Shown here: positions 27,101 to 35,464 of the stretch, piece after piece
Layout: each line of letters begins with the position of its first letter
Position numbering within the stretch: the first letter of the stretch is position 1
NCBI GenBank assembly: GCA_018389105.1
Contig: JACATO010000602.1
Location: forward strand, 317,501 to 381,500
DNA length: 64,000 nt
Origin: Nautilus pompilius
Taxonomy: Eukaryota > Mollusca > Cephalopoda > Nautilida > Nautilidae
Direction of reading: 5' to 3'
Position numbers and translations under genes: made by a program
Notes under the pieces: model-generated
Seen by the model: only the letters and a program-made list of their open reading frames with translations
The model's database searches: none
What the model was told of the DNA's origin: nothing

Positions 27101-30100
27101 TTGTTCAGTATTTACTGAAAGTTGTTTTAAATAGACGATGAGATGTTTTTACCTGGCTGGTAGGGTACTATACTTTTTTCTTTTTTTTTTTTAAAACTGT
27201 GCCATCAAATATGGAATGACTTTGAAATACATCTGAGAAGGCAGTGATTTTCACAAACTTGTATGACAGCTTACAATGATATTTTATTTATATTATTTTT
27301 TTAATTCCTGATTAGTTAGCACAAAGACATTATTCAGAAAACTGGCAGGACAGACGTATTTATCAGTTGTTTTTTTTTCCTTTATACTGAGTGATTATTC
27401 ACGAAATGTTCATGGAAAATCTGTTTGTGGCTAATTTTATTCAACATTTGCTACACTGACTTTCTAACTCCCTTTTAAGATACCTTCTCTAATGATGGAG
27501 AAACGGTTCCAGTTTACTGTCTCACTTTGCAGAGGTTTTCTAAATAATTAGCATTTTCCAAAGATTAGGAAAATGTTGTCTGTCTGATGTGGATGAAAAT
27601 GTCAAAGTAGCGAAATAATTTTATATACTGTGAAATGCAATCGTTAAATCTGGCAAACAAAACATTACATCTATAAACGGCTTCATTCGTTAGCGGCAGA
27701 CTTCTGACAAGTCCGCATTTGAAGTTTACGTTCCCAGCCATTGGCCATCTTAATAAAGATGTAAAGCAGATTTTTGCATTTTATGTAAAATTCATTTTCT
27801 AGTTTACCAATATTCTGTATAAATAGAAAATTAATTCTAGTCAATCAAATCGTTTACTGTGAGCACACCCAAGAATGAGGCACCATGGCATGTGCCTTGG
27901 TATTGCAAAAATAACACTTCGTTCATGCTGCGGAAACCTGTGACCATAAAATGTTTTCCTTTTTCTTCTGCCCATTAGATGCAGCATAGTGCAGCCATTC
28001 TCCATGTGGACTTCCCTCCATCACCACAGTGACAAATTCTTGTGGCTCCCACCTCATAGCCCCCTCCCCCCACCATAAGTGTGAACTGTAGCCTTATATG
28101 CCCTAACAGGAGAAGGGGGGCTCCATTCTCCAATAATATTTTGAAAAAAAAAAAAAAAAATATCTGAAATAGTTCCTTCTGTGGCCTAGGAAAGCAGGAA
28201 TTAAAATTGTTGGTGCTGTGTGTGAACAATAAATAGACTGGCACGGATTGTGCCGCCACAGAAGATAGGCTATACAAAACAGCAGCAACACTAAAACAAT
28301 CATGATACTGGCAACCGCCATTTGGAAACCACTGGGTGGTTAATTACAGTAGTAGGCTAAACATTTTCCATTTTTGTTTTCTTTAAAGTTTAATTTGCTT
28401 GACATGCTGACACCGTGATTCATTTAAATGAATGCTGTTGCATGATTTAGTGTTTACTGCATGCGAATATTTTACTTCCACCAGATGTCCCCATGCATGC
28501 TGAACCAAACAATTTTGCTCAACAAACCGGATCGTTTGAAGTAGCTGTTGTGGAATATCCTTATCATAACGTGATGCGGCAGATGGTTCTTCAGACACCT
28601 GCTTGCTGGTGCACTGCAGACCTCGTGAATGCTTCCATTAATGTTATAGGAAACATAAATTGGTAAGGATTATGTCAAGCCTCTCGTGTTGTTGTTCTCC
28701 AAGGGGAACAATAAGCTTATACTTATTACAAAGTATAGTATTTTATTCTGATGAATGATTTTGTCTTGTTGGTACTGTCAGAACCTGTCATGGAAAGAAC
28801 AAATTTTGATGCCGATGTTGTTGAATTTTTAATTTGGTGTTACTATTATCACTTGGTGATGCAGTCAGTAAAAGAGAAAAAGATATTAAGATCAAAGGAA
28901 AATGTTGGACTTGTTATAGAGAAGCTCTGATAGAAATAGGGGAAGATCATCAGAGCACATATTCATAAATTGGGCAATTTGACAAATGGAACATGGCTTA
29001 AGGGCTGATGGTGGTTTGACTTAGTTGTTATTTCTTGCATGCAGTACTAACTGAAAGGTGGGAGAAGTAATGGTATTCTGCCCATCCCACCGAGCAGGCC
29101 CACCAACTTTATCGTGAGAGGTGGGAACCATCTGAAGCTATTCCAAAGCAGCAGTGGGATGATGCCAAATGCTGGAGCTGCTACAGGAGAGTAAGAGAAA
29201 CCAGCTATCATCACCCAAACTCACCCATTCACAATTTTTATGGAAATTAAGAATATTTCTGGGGTTATTTTATTTTAAATAATTTTTAGAAATATTAAAA
29301 TACTAAAGCAAAAAGAAAAAAGCAAATACATTTCTCAAACTCATGGGTTTGGGAGGGGAAGAGCAGGACACATCTTTAGCAATACAAAGAATTATGTTCA
29401 GAGCCTGCCTCTTTGTTGCTGTGGACTGTCGGGTCCATTAGCCTCTCTTGTGATGACTCATGATGTTTAGGTATCTGGAACATACAAACAATTGTTTGAT
29501 GGGTTTATCTTTGTAGGTAAGAAGAATTTATTATCCTTTTTTAAAATCAATTATGTAAAGTGTCCTGTGCCAGCTTATAATAATGATTTTTGATATAACA
29601 AATGGGCATAACTGCAAATGGAAAGAGTTTACAGGAGTTTACTATGTATTGCAGGACAGATATCCATGTTGAGGTGGAGACAAGGAACCACCCAGTGAAT
29701 TCTACAGACTCCATGTTTGTTGCAGCAAGAGTAAGTCAGGGAGGCTGCACGGTTTTTGTAGCAAGAGGAGTGTTCTTCTTCTTCTACCCAGCAACTGGAC
29801 GGTTCGAAGTGTCGCTAGACCTTGGTAGGTGCTTCTCCTTCTCCCTCATACTTCATGGTTCTCTGGTGTGTCCAATCAGCCATCATCTTTAGTATGTCCA
29901 CTTTTCCATTAGGACCAATTACTCTGAAAAAGCTCATGTCTGTCCACATACATCATCCTTTGTTTTCTTTTTTCTCTGTTGTTACAGTGCTCTCCAGACC
30001 TTCCTCTCTCATCATGTCTGAAGAATTTTAGCTGTTGCTTGTTTTAATGAGTAATCTTGTGGTGGATCTTTGATGGCATCTCATCAGTTTTCATGACATC

Positions 30101-33100
30101 TTCAATACTTGACACACAAACTACAATTCATCTGCCTCCATGCACACCTAGTAATGGCTAGTTATAAATATTTATAATCTGTTTTGTAATATTGGGGATA
30201 AATATCTGTCAATATTATAATTCTGTTGTGTATGTCTTTCTTCCTTAGGAGATTAAAGTTTTTTTTTTTTATTTAATGTTTTAGCCAGAGCCATTGTCAT
30301 CCACAAAGGTCAGGTGATTGGAGTGATGCCAACATGGAACAAACTGGGACTTTCTGTCATGGTAAGTAGAATGCAGTGCCATCTGGGTTGTGAAGTGAGG
30401 AGAGAAGACTCAAACGAATTGCTTTCTTATTTTATGCATTTCTGATAACACCTTTAGGTAGATGGAGGATATGAATGAATTTTAATGACTGATTTTGCCT
30501 CTGTAGCATCATCTTGGCTTCATTTCAAATGGAACTTCACCTTTATGAAAATTCCCTTTTGTCCCTCTCCCAAGGTAGGGCAGTACTAGAAAGCATTGGA
30601 TGGAATTAAAATGTTTATCAAAATGTTTAATATTTCAAAATTTTTTTTTTCTTTTTCTTGTAATGCCCTTTTATTGGCTCATGCTCAGGTACACACAACA
30701 GTTGCTGGACTTTGGTATTTTTAAATGTCCAGAAACTAGTTATCTAGCAAAATAAGTTTCTGAATTAAGATAGGCAATGACTGGCATTAGATTTTGGGTT
30801 TTGAAGTTCTTGAGAAAAATACAAAAAAAAAACGTTTGATTAGAGTGGAGTTTTCTGCATAAAAGTTGTTTAATTATGCAAACTAAGTATCCAGTATGAA
30901 AAATGCAAAAGTCAGTCATCCATTTGTCTTTGAGCTATCATAGCTCACTGTTCTCATCTGTTTTTTAACTCAGATTAGCTGTGCAGAATCCTTTACTTCT
31001 ATGGCCTAAGCCATAAAGTTGGGGGTGATTCCTGCATGTTTGATGCAGTTACATTTGAATATTTTTTCAAATCTTTTTTGGTAATTAAATAAGACCAATT
31101 AGATTTTCTGAGGTTTAGGACATAGTATGTAAACAAACATGCAAAATTTAATTTGCAACAAAGGAGTAATTTTTTTTCTACATGAAGGCTGGGAAAATTG
31201 GCCTTCATGTTTAGATTGCTCTTCTAGAGAAGACGCCAAGATCACAGTATACCACTATTGCATTATCCAACAGCTACTCCCCAACTGTCCAAACAGTTTC
31301 TGATCACCTAATGACCTCTAGGGCTATTCATATCTCCTTCCTTTTCAGTTTTCTTGTCCTGAAATTCCCTTTTGATTGCCCTGATAACCTTTTTCTTTCT
31401 TTCTTTTTTGGTGGGCTCTGATGATTTCACAATAGTTGAACCTAATCATGTTTTGTCCTCATCTACACAAGAATTGTTAGCAAAATGTCAATTTGGTGCA
31501 AAAGTTATTGAAACAGTTTAATTGGCTATAGAACTATAGTTCTATCAACAACAAAATGGGAGAAGATAAGTTCATCAAATGTGGGTTTGGGTAAGCCATG
31601 CTTATATTTCTTAGGTGTTCCCCTGGACTAGATTCATTTATTGGTATGTAATCTATTGCAATACAGTTTTCACTATCCTCTGCATCATCTCAAAATTGAC
31701 TGAATTCTACCTAATTCCAAAATCATAATACATCCCATGTGGCTTTCTCTTTGTCTGTAAAGCAGCTTGCTCCAGCCAACCCTGAAGTTTAGTCCTAACA
31801 CATTTGTTTATGTGACCATTCAAGTTTTTCCACTGGCTTGGCATCAGAAACATTTTTATAAGAAGCTGTATGCCCCATCACCAAGTCAGTGTATATTAGA
31901 GCTTATGGTTTTCTGCAGAAAGATCCCTACTGGTTCCATTGTTGCTGTATTGCCTGCATGATTTTTCATACACTTATGATCCATTAATAATCCTGTTATG
32001 TATTGTCTTCCTTTTCCCAGTAAGTACATGATTTGCAGAAGTTTGATGAAACTTCAACATTCACGCACCTGCCAAGTCATATCACCACGGTGACTGGAAT
32101 GGCTGCAATACTGCCAGGTTCTGGTCAAAGAGATCCAGAATCTGCATACTTTCTGTCACAATTTTCTCAGCAATAGTTTTACATGCATTATACAGCTTTT
32201 TTGAATGCCTTTCTATAGCTCTCGAAAGTTTTGGGAGGATGGCAGTTCATATATAACAAGTAGTTTTCAACTGCACTCCCCTGCCCTGTTTAATATACAA
32301 AAGCATGCTGATTTTCTTTGTTGTCCTGTTGTAAGCATCCCACACAACATCCTTGAACACTTTAGTTTTATCTTGCCAAAAGTGCTCATGGAAACTCACA
32401 GCAATCATTATCACTTGCCTGACCTCCAATGATATGCCATAATTTGAGGAAAAAAAAGCAGAGTTCTCAATACATCACTTGTTGTTCTTCATAACATTTT
32501 TCAGAAGTTCAACACACATTGGAATAAATAAAACTTCAAGCACTGGTACATCATCTTCATTGGTTCCTGACCTTTCTGGAAGAAATAGATGTTGCTGGAG
32601 CAGAATCTCTGAGGCTTTCTTGGTTGCTTTAGTCCATACCATGAAAACTTGTCACTGAACTTTCATGACCTAGGGTTTCCTAATCTGATTATCCACTATC
32701 TCATTTACTTCCTGGATGTACTGTATTTTGCACTGGATAGCTTGATAACAAGTGCTAAAGTCTGCATACATTCGTGATCTAAACCAGTGAAATGAATGGA
32801 TAGCAGCCTTAACTCTCTCTTTGTGAGGAGGCATTTGACTAGATGACTTTTCTTAAAATTCTCCTTACCCCGCCTTTTTTTTAAAAATTTTTTAAGATTA
32901 TTTTGATAACATTTTGCTAAGAATATGCATCCAAGGTTAAAATGCTAAAACAGTTTTAAAAGCAGTTGTCCAATGTTTTTTTATATCAGAGATTTACTTT
33001 TTCTAAAAGCCAACTTCTGCCTCCTCGCCATCTCATTGGCGCTTATGGCATCCATTTGCTGATCTTGCACTCCTTCAAAATGTTATCACTATTCTTGAGA

Positions 33101-33704
33101 ATGCAAGAAACAAAGGATTTTGAAACATCTATTTTAATGCTATTTGCCCTTGCTTGCCAAAGGGTTCCAATAGAGGCCTCCAGATCCCGATCTTTACTTG
33201 CGAGAGACGGATAACATTTTAAATATGGTTTACCTAGAAAGTTACAAGCTGACTTTAATTAGTGATTGTCTACCATGTAGTCTTTAGTAACAGGTAATAA
33301 AACAAAGGATTTCTAGGGAAGATTTTTAAACATCATTACAGCTTTTCTTTGTTTGTTGACAATGGAGAGAATGGCACAGTCAACTTTCCAACTATCTTGA
33401 AATTCTCCTTCCCCGACCTTCCAAACAAATGCCTCTCGGCGATCACTTCAGTGGGTCACCGGCTTCTTTCTTATTGCAGGGAACTCAAATGGTTGGTACT
33501 TTCAACGATGCCGTTGTGTTCGACATTTTTTCTCCTGATGTTGTAAGAAATGGGTTTGCAGCAGTTGGCACAGGAAGCTTTGGCATCGCAGATTTTGATA
33601 ACTTTAGAGTAAACAATATCTCAGAAAATCCGCAGCACTTGTTGCATCAACAAAGACGCAAGCATCAGAATAAAAACCTTCTTTATTTCAAAGGATATGT
33701 CTAA
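4790..33704 (+). CDS. GALC: Galactocerebrosidase (GALC), complete 18-exon gene
   Basis: Lysosomal galactosylceramidase, glycoside hydrolase family 59. By family it removes the beta-galactose from galactosylceramide and psychosine in the lysosome with saposin help. The 18 coding segments join in phase to 2073 nt, 690 residues plus stop; the human long form is about 685. Residues 1-16 form a signal peptide (hydrophobic [11 protein letters not shown]). The barrel domain starts with [18 protein letters not shown]. The proposed acid/base is E174 in IWNERS (exon 6) and the nucleophile is E249 in [10 protein letters not shown] (exon 8), 75 residues apart against 76 in mammals. A beta-sandwich region follows, then a C-terminal lectin-like region from about residue 475 ending in [14 protein letters not shown]. 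Several NXS/T sites suit a secreted lysosomal glycoprotein. The protein ends with an extra tail of about 26 residues, rich in H, Q and basic residues, that human GALC lacks. Start choice: ATG 4790 gives the signal peptide at once, and the in-frame extension upstream has no ATG. I am very sure of the family; exon ends are read by eye. Confidence 0.96.
5400..5830 (-). mobile_element. Tc1-like transposase remnant (intron 1)
   Basis: The minus-strand frame around 5440-5530 reads [18 protein letters not shown], a decayed form of the Tc1 'WPxxSPDLNPIExxWG' motif that carries the third catalytic residue; the Glu itself is lost. No intact frame remains. Confidence 0.6.
5831..8110. other. GALC intron 1, rest
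   Basis: AT-rich intron sequence with a (CA)n microsatellite at about 6125-6160 and a pyrimidine tract before exon 2. No further gene or element recognised. Confidence 0.7.
6121..6162. repeat. (CA)n microsatellite
   Basis: A C run followed by about 17 CA units inside GALC intron 1. Confidence 0.93.
8111..8179 (+). CDS. GALC: GALC exon 2 (residues 42-64)
   Basis: 69 nt, phase 0 at both ends, acceptor TTTTTTTCAG and donor GTAAGT. It encodes [18 protein letters not shown] and then DYLFK, a direct match to the mammalian [22 protein letters not shown] block. Confidence 0.95.
8180..11259. other. GALC intron 2; no recognised gene
   Basis: Holds a (CT)n tract near 8248-8265, a short TA run near 9840 and AT-rich unique-looking sequence. 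A 61-codon antisense frame at 8817-9002 has no recognisable motif. The segment 8640-9800 may be an old element, but I cannot assign it. Confidence 0.5.
11260..11323 (+). CDS. GALC: GALC exon 3 (residues 65-86)
   Basis: Acceptor GCTTTCAG and donor GTTAGT. It encodes [20 protein letters not shown], the conserved barrel strand. It ends in phase 1, and the split codon is completed by exon 4 to give Asp of DGTE. Confidence 0.95.
11324..12593. other. GALC intron 3; nothing recognised
   Basis: Moderate-GC intron sequence with a G run near 11466, A runs near 12070 and a T tract near 12340. Overlapping short frames on both strands show no motif. Confidence 0.5.
12594..12682 (+). CDS. GALC: GALC exon 4 (residues 86-115)
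   Basis: 89 nt, acceptor TACTTCAG, donor GTAACA. It encodes [20 protein letters not shown] followed by [10 protein letters not shown], one of the most conserved blocks of family 59. Confidence 0.96.
13301..13465 (+). CDS. GALC: GALC exon 5 (residues 116-170)
   Basis: 165 nt, phase 0 at both ends, acceptor TTTACAG and donor GTGAGC. It encodes the conserved LPWAFPGW and [14 protein letters not shown] segments of the barrel. A damaged second copy of just this exon lies on the minus strand at 42072-42205. Confidence 0.96.
13715..13890 (+). repeat. tRNA-derived SINE copy 1 (intron 5)
   Basis: A tRNA-like head with a B-box-like 'gggttagagttcaactc' is followed by a core that ends in AAAAATGAAGAGTTCTA. 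The same core recurs near 16830, 19530, 25470, 43400, 48600 and 48800. Confidence 0.7.
14200..14960 (-). mobile_element. Tc1/mariner-superfamily transposase remnant (intron 5)
   Basis: On the minus strand, [19 protein letters not shown] lies at about 14310-14380 and is followed by a decayed 'PP(R/H)SSDLSPL' stretch near 14280-14310. These look like the second and third catalytic blocks (QDxxPxH and RSPDLxPLDxFLW) of this superfamily. No intact frame; the upstream boundary is a guess. Confidence 0.5.
15244..15282 (+). CDS. GALC: GALC exon 6 (residues 171-183), acid/base Glu
   Basis: A 39-nt exon encoding [14 protein letters not shown]174 in the WNE motif is the proton donor by analogy with Glu182 of mammalian GALC. 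Acceptor TTTCAG, donor GTATGT, phase 0. Confidence 0.94.
15421..15548 (+). CDS. GALC: GALC exon 7 (residues 184-226)
   Basis: Encodes [20 protein letters not shown] and continues to AVQFVG, with the conserved IVASD strand. Acceptor AAAACAG, donor GTAAGT, ending in phase 2; the glycine codon is finished by exon 8. Confidence 0.94.
16473..16590 (+). CDS. GALC: GALC exon 8 (residues 226-265), nucleophile Glu
   Basis: Encodes VHYPGT and the [10 protein letters not shown] motif. E249 is the catalytic nucleophile by analogy with Glu258 in mammals. It ends with GGGCWAR (mammalian GAGCWGR). Acceptor CTCCAG, donor GTGAGT. Confidence 0.95.
16722..16935 (+). repeat. tRNA-derived SINE copy 2 (intron 8)
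   Basis: Starts with a tRNA-like 'gtccaatggtagactattgg' and continues with the family core TTCTTCACCAGCTG, GGGTTTCCTCC and AAAATGAAGAGTTCTAG. Confidence 0.72.
17125..18120 (-). CDS. Unrecognised antisense open frame in GALC intron 8
   Basis: A minus-strand frame of 331 codons, long for this AT-rich intron. It is locally CpG-rich (17440-17700). Its first third is low-complexity, with a run of seven Gln. The rest looks more protein-like, for example [20 protein letters not shown] and [21 protein letters not shown] consensus donor (GTAAGT, antisense) sits at about 17605-17610, inside the frame, so the open frame may be a chance fusion of one or two exons with intron. I do not recognise a family. 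It could be a nested gene, a retrocopy or part of a repeat. Confidence 0.3.
   Translation of the reverse strand: MCLYTDLAVIVEMFQPLFSQSVVLCGPASALCDLGVEWGGSNISSVKEKRGRGCSVSLTSLFPTVSSLFFFCNIYLSIYKKQQQQQQKRNNLKPSKKISDDNINIYHQKLFPNEICTVKVSVVLSTFFKQADSFLAEVSYHLKPNGVFGARSSTLPYVFCCGHNLVETGAVSPQLLIVSKRQSKCWCKTSHYMRQRDRQTDRCPPHAIRSLHKHGHFLCPSICEPVLQDGSLLAIAVQVQCKTYTCLEKKRGDALFANAMDKQIQHWVKCGGSSSPDTGQLIKVVLLLSSKGSQELKITLDDITLTCKVLQWSPVRKSLPQTCSHYRNGPS
18253..18290 (+). CDS. GALC: GALC exon 9 (residues 266-278)
   Basis: A 38-nt micro-exon encoding [12 protein letters not shown] plus two bases of a serine codon. Acceptor GTTGCAG, donor GTAAAT. The mammalian counterpart reads ILNQNYINGYMTS. Confidence 0.93.
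18606..18730 (+). CDS. GALC: GALC exon 10 (residues 278-320)
   Basis: Encodes [20 protein letters not shown] and [16 protein letters not shown], matching mammalian TIAWNLVASYY...EPWSGHYVV. Acceptor TTTTTTTTAAG (weak, AAG), donor GTGAGT, ending in phase 1. Confidence 0.93.
19231..19373 (+). CDS. GALC: GALC exon 11 (residues 320-367)
   Basis: Encodes [11 protein letters not shown] and the [14 protein letters not shown] and TIIIETM motifs (mammalian HTTQFTQPGW, HLEKGGSYVALTD, TIIIETM). Acceptor TTCTGCAG, donor GTAAGT, ending in phase 0. Confidence 0.95.
19425..19595 (+). repeat. tRNA-derived SINE copy 3 (intron 11)
   Basis: 'GGGTGGCAAGGTGGTCAAAC' followed by a B-box-like 'AGGTTTGATTCCCAG', then the shared core GTTTCCTCCCATATCTAAG and AAATGAAGAGTTCTAG. 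Confidence 0.75.
20132..20221 (+). CDS. GALC: GALC exon 12 (residues 368-397)
   Basis: 90 nt, encoding [17 protein letters not shown] and then VTFRLKGNF. The HSKCIRP string is shared with mammals, and QNVT is a possible N-glycosylation site. Acceptor TTTTTTAG, donor GTAAGT. Confidence 0.95.
20225..20440. repeat. TTA/TTG-rich minisatellite in GALC intron 12
   Basis: A tandem array of a unit close to TATTGTTATTATTGC, grading into (TTATTG)n and (TTA)n. It begins a few bases after the exon 12 donor. The long open frames across it (poly-Leu or Cys/Tyr) are products of the repeat. Confidence 0.92.
21364..21453 (+). CDS. GALC: GALC exon 13 (residues 398-427)
   Basis: 90 nt, encoding [17 protein letters not shown] and FKNIGSIQ, comparable to mammalian [21 protein letters not shown]. 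Acceptor TCTTCAG, donor GTGAGC, phase 0. Confidence 0.92.
21454..21980. other. GALC intron 13, first part
   Basis: AT-rich, ending in a short (AT)n run near 21957-21966. No coding or repeat signal identified. Confidence 0.55.
21984..22259 (+). mobile_element. BED zinc-finger (hAT/ZBED-type) remnant
   Basis: A frame starting at 21984 contains [12 protein letters not shown] neighbouring frame reads '[16 protein letters not shown]' and then a histidine-rich tail. Together they match the BED finger layout (SxVWxxF ... C..C ... TSNLxxHLxxxH) at the N terminus of hAT transposases and ZBED genes. A frameshift separates the halves and the second Cys is unclear. No catalytic part seen downstream. Confidence 0.55.
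22440..23385 (+). mobile_element. Tc1-like transposase remnant (intron 13)
   Basis: The + strand pieces read, in changing frames, '[18 protein letters not shown]' (first catalytic Asp block, SDESRF), '[16 protein letters not shown]', and a decayed 'LPWPANH....LIEYVWAIFNQSL' near 23135-23215 (the SPDLNPIExxW block). Multiple stops and shifts; no intact ends located. Confidence 0.65.
23628..23769 (+). CDS. GALC: GALC exon 14 (residues 428-475)
   Basis: Encodes [20 protein letters not shown] and a proline-rich linker ending in [11 protein letters not shown], the junction to the lectin-like region. Acceptor TCTCTCTAG, donor GTAAGT, ending in phase 1. Confidence 0.93.
24190..25140 (-). mobile_element. 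Tc1-like transposase remnant (intron 14)
   Basis: Minus strand: '[17 protein letters not shown]' near 24690-24740 (first Asp block), '[20 protein letters not shown]' at about 24420-24480 (HxDxxxxxTANVV, second block, Asp degraded) and '[16 protein letters not shown]' at about 24325-24370 (third block, Glu retained). The order and spacing fit Tc1. Broken by several stops. Confidence 0.72.
25380..25595 (+). repeat. tRNA-derived SINE copy 4 (intron 14)
   Basis: 'TTTAGTGGTGACCACCCGAC' head, then 'TGCCATTCTTCTTCACCAGC', which is nearly identical to copies near 16825 and 48775. The 3' part of the core is diverged. Confidence 0.65.
25670..26405 (-). mobile_element. Second Tc1-like remnant (intron 14)
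   Basis: The minus-strand frame at about 25925-25990 reads [18 protein letters not shown], the third catalytic block of Tc1 transposases (SPDLNPIEHLW). A similar decayed block occurs at 5440-5530. The other catalytic blocks are not clear and the limits are approximate. Confidence 0.55.
26410..26850 (-). repeat. GC-rich tRNA-derived SINE, second family (intron 14)
   Basis: On the minus strand the head (about 26740-26840) carries an A-box-like GGTGGTAGCGGGTTAGC and a perfect B-box-like GGGTTCGATCCCAGG. A GC-rich body follows and ends in a CAA/CAG-rich tail (26490-26515). Sharp GC contrast with the AT-rich intron marks it as inserted. Its body does not resemble the seven-copy family, so it is a separate SINE type. 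The open frames over it are products of its GC content. Confidence 0.78.
26890..28484. other. GALC intron 14, last part; nothing recognised
   Basis: AT-rich sequence with T and A homopolymers (27180, 27368, 28143). Antisense frames at 27975-28321 overlap each other and have no motif. Confidence 0.55.
28485..28662 (+). CDS. GALC: GALC exon 15 (residues 475-534)
   Basis: Encodes [13 protein letters not shown] and [18 protein letters not shown] (mammalian PNFADQTGVFEYF and WAADASNTISIIGDYNW). Acceptor TTCCACCAG, donor GTAAGG, ending in phase 2. The intron before it (23770-28484) is the largest and is full of transposon debris. Confidence 0.93.
28663..29654. other. GALC intron 15; nothing recognised
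   Basis: AT-rich intron. A short GC-richer patch at about 29050-29220 may be a repeat, but I cannot assign it. Confidence 0.5.
29655..29824 (+). CDS. GALC: GALC exon 16 (residues 534-591)
   Basis: Encodes [24 protein letters not shown] and [18 protein letters not shown], parallel to mammalian [21 protein letters not shown] and ARGIFFWIF. Acceptor ATTGCAG, donor GTAGGT, ending in phase 1. Confidence 0.93.
30285..30361 (+). CDS. GALC: GALC exon 17 (residues 591-616)
   Basis: 77 nt, encoding [20 protein letters not shown] followed by LGLSVM. It is less conserved in sequence but aligns without gaps to the vertebrate stretch before 'GHFTSGMLND'. Acceptor GTTTTAG, donor GTAAGT. Confidence 0.85.
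31200..32830 (-). mobile_element. Decayed repeat-associated coding remnant (intron 17)
   Basis: The minus strand carries a patch at about 32255-32430 reading [15 protein letters not shown] then KQGRGVQL. It resembles the 'DVVxDVYxxxSxK...RGxGVRR' motif seen in many repeated, uncharacterised invertebrate proteins that I take to be mobile-element cargo. The remaining frames are broken. The family comparison is from memory, and the limits are only where similar composition continues. Confidence 0.35.
33480..33704 (+). CDS. GALC: GALC exon 18 (residues 617-690), stop
   Basis: Encodes [36 protein letters not shown] and a tail ending in YFKGYV, then TAA. The family normally stops a few residues after FDNF; here about 26 more polar and basic residues follow. 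Acceptor TTATTGCAG. Confidence 0.94.
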   Translation, partial: GTQMVGTFNDAVVFDIFSPDVVRNGFAAVGTGSFGIADFDNFRVNNISENPQHLLHQQRRKHQNKNLLYFKGYV

Positions 33705-33935
33705 AGAGAACGGGATAAATGTATATCTTTTCATTATCATGTTATTTGTATATTTTGTTAAGCATATAAGAATATTTTGAGAATTGTTTATTTAGCACAA
33801 GTTTATTTTCTTATCTAAAGGGTTGACCACATTGGGGCATGGATTTGTATGAGCAGAAATTGTTGTCTGCCCTCTCGTAGTGACTGCACTAATCTGGGAT
33901 ATTCACAAATAAAACAGCAAAGAAATACAGGGGCA
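33705..33935 (+). other. GALC: GALC 3' UTR with poly(A) signal
   Basis: An AT-rich trailer after the TAA. A canonical AATAAA lies at 33908-33913, so cleavage would fall near 33925-33935. An alternative site further on cannot be excluded. Confidence 0.7.
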
Positions 33936-35460
33936 CAAGCAAACGAGCTGTCATTGCCATGTTTCAGTTGTTACTGCGATCAAAGAGTCAATGGGTACAG
34001 CTGTTAGTGCAGCTGTCTGGAGCTGACCTCCTTGGCAGACTCTGCACACTTCACAGAATTGTTGAGAATGACAAAAGAGCTTGGCCACTTTACTGGAATT
34101 TCCACTAGGCTGGGTTTGCGAGTTCAGCACCAAGTGTCCTCGTAATCCATTTAAGCTGTTCTATATGAAATAAGTTACAGGAATGCTAAACAGTAAGGCA
34201 AACTGGCCTGTCCCCTCCCCCAAATGGTTGGCCGTGACTTCTGCATCTTTAGAAAAGTGTTAGATAAGTACCAGAGTACCAAAATATCCAACTCTCACTA
34301 TACAAAATTTGTTTGTTTTTTTTGAAGAAAGATCAGTGAAATATTGTTGTTGTTTTTTTACATTTAATGAAAAACTACATTTTTTTTGTGCAAATTTGTA
34401 AGATTTTTCTTTCTTTAAGAGAATTTTTGGGATTATCTTTGGCTTTGTGGGTAAATTCAAGGAATTTAGGGGTTCTTTACAGATTAGCTATAAGGGTGGG
34501 TAGGAGCAGCAAATGTTAGTAGCTATAAGAAAGGTGGTGTGTTATAAGTCATCCATCCAAAGAAATATGGTGGGTGATCTGGAATAAAACTTCATAAAAC
34601 CTGAACAGTCGGTCCAGAATGTGTTGTTTTTTTTTTTTTTTTTAAAGCAGAAATTTGCTTTGGATTCTGTCACTGCCTTGTTGTTAAAATGGGTCTGAGA
34701 TTCTCCTGCCATCACACAGGGTTGAAAAATCCTTCAGTAAGTGGTATTTCCATATATCAGCACCACAAGCTGCTTTTGAACCCTTGGTTAAAAGCACTAA
34801 CCCTCCACCCCGCCCTGCCAAGGTTTTTGACATCATTTCCACTAACAGATTCACTCCTCCATTGACAGAGGACTCAGAATTACCCCAAGGGCATTCTCCA
34901 TTGCATAAACTAATGGTATCCGGTGCTAATGACCAGCCATCTGTCGAGCATCACAAAAACTGCGTTACATCAGCAATCTCCAACTTTGGCAGGGAAAGAG
35001 TTTTAAAAGAGGGGGGGTCGACTTAGTGACACTAGATGGTTATCAGCCCGTTGGTTACTGTGGCACAACATCTGAAAATAAAACTCCGCTGCTAGCTGAC
35101 ACTTGCAGATATAGATTGATAGCACCAGTAAAATGAAACCCGACAGAGGCAACGAGAAGAGAGATTCAGTAGTAGGGAAAAGACCACGTAAATCTTGCTC
35201 TTTCAGAGCTGGCCTTGTACTGATCGGAAACAGTTCTTTCAGAATGTCTTTGACATGTGTCTTATTTGTTGATGTCGTTGTGTCATATCAATTTGTCCAT
35301 AGATAGAATTTTTCAAATCCACCAGCTCTGAATGGGACACTCAATGGCACTGCCATGAAAACACCTGCCCACTGAACTAATTCAGGACAGTGAGACTGAA
35401 ACAAACAAATGGTTGCACTTCTAAACTGCTGTTACCTGAATCAGCCAGGAGTCAGCCAGC
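33936..35460. other. Intergenic, no gene seen
   Basis: AT-rich sequence with a long T tract near 34627. Short frames at 33951, 34260 and 34784 show no recognisable motif. Confidence 0.6.
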
Positions 35461-35464
35461 CTTG

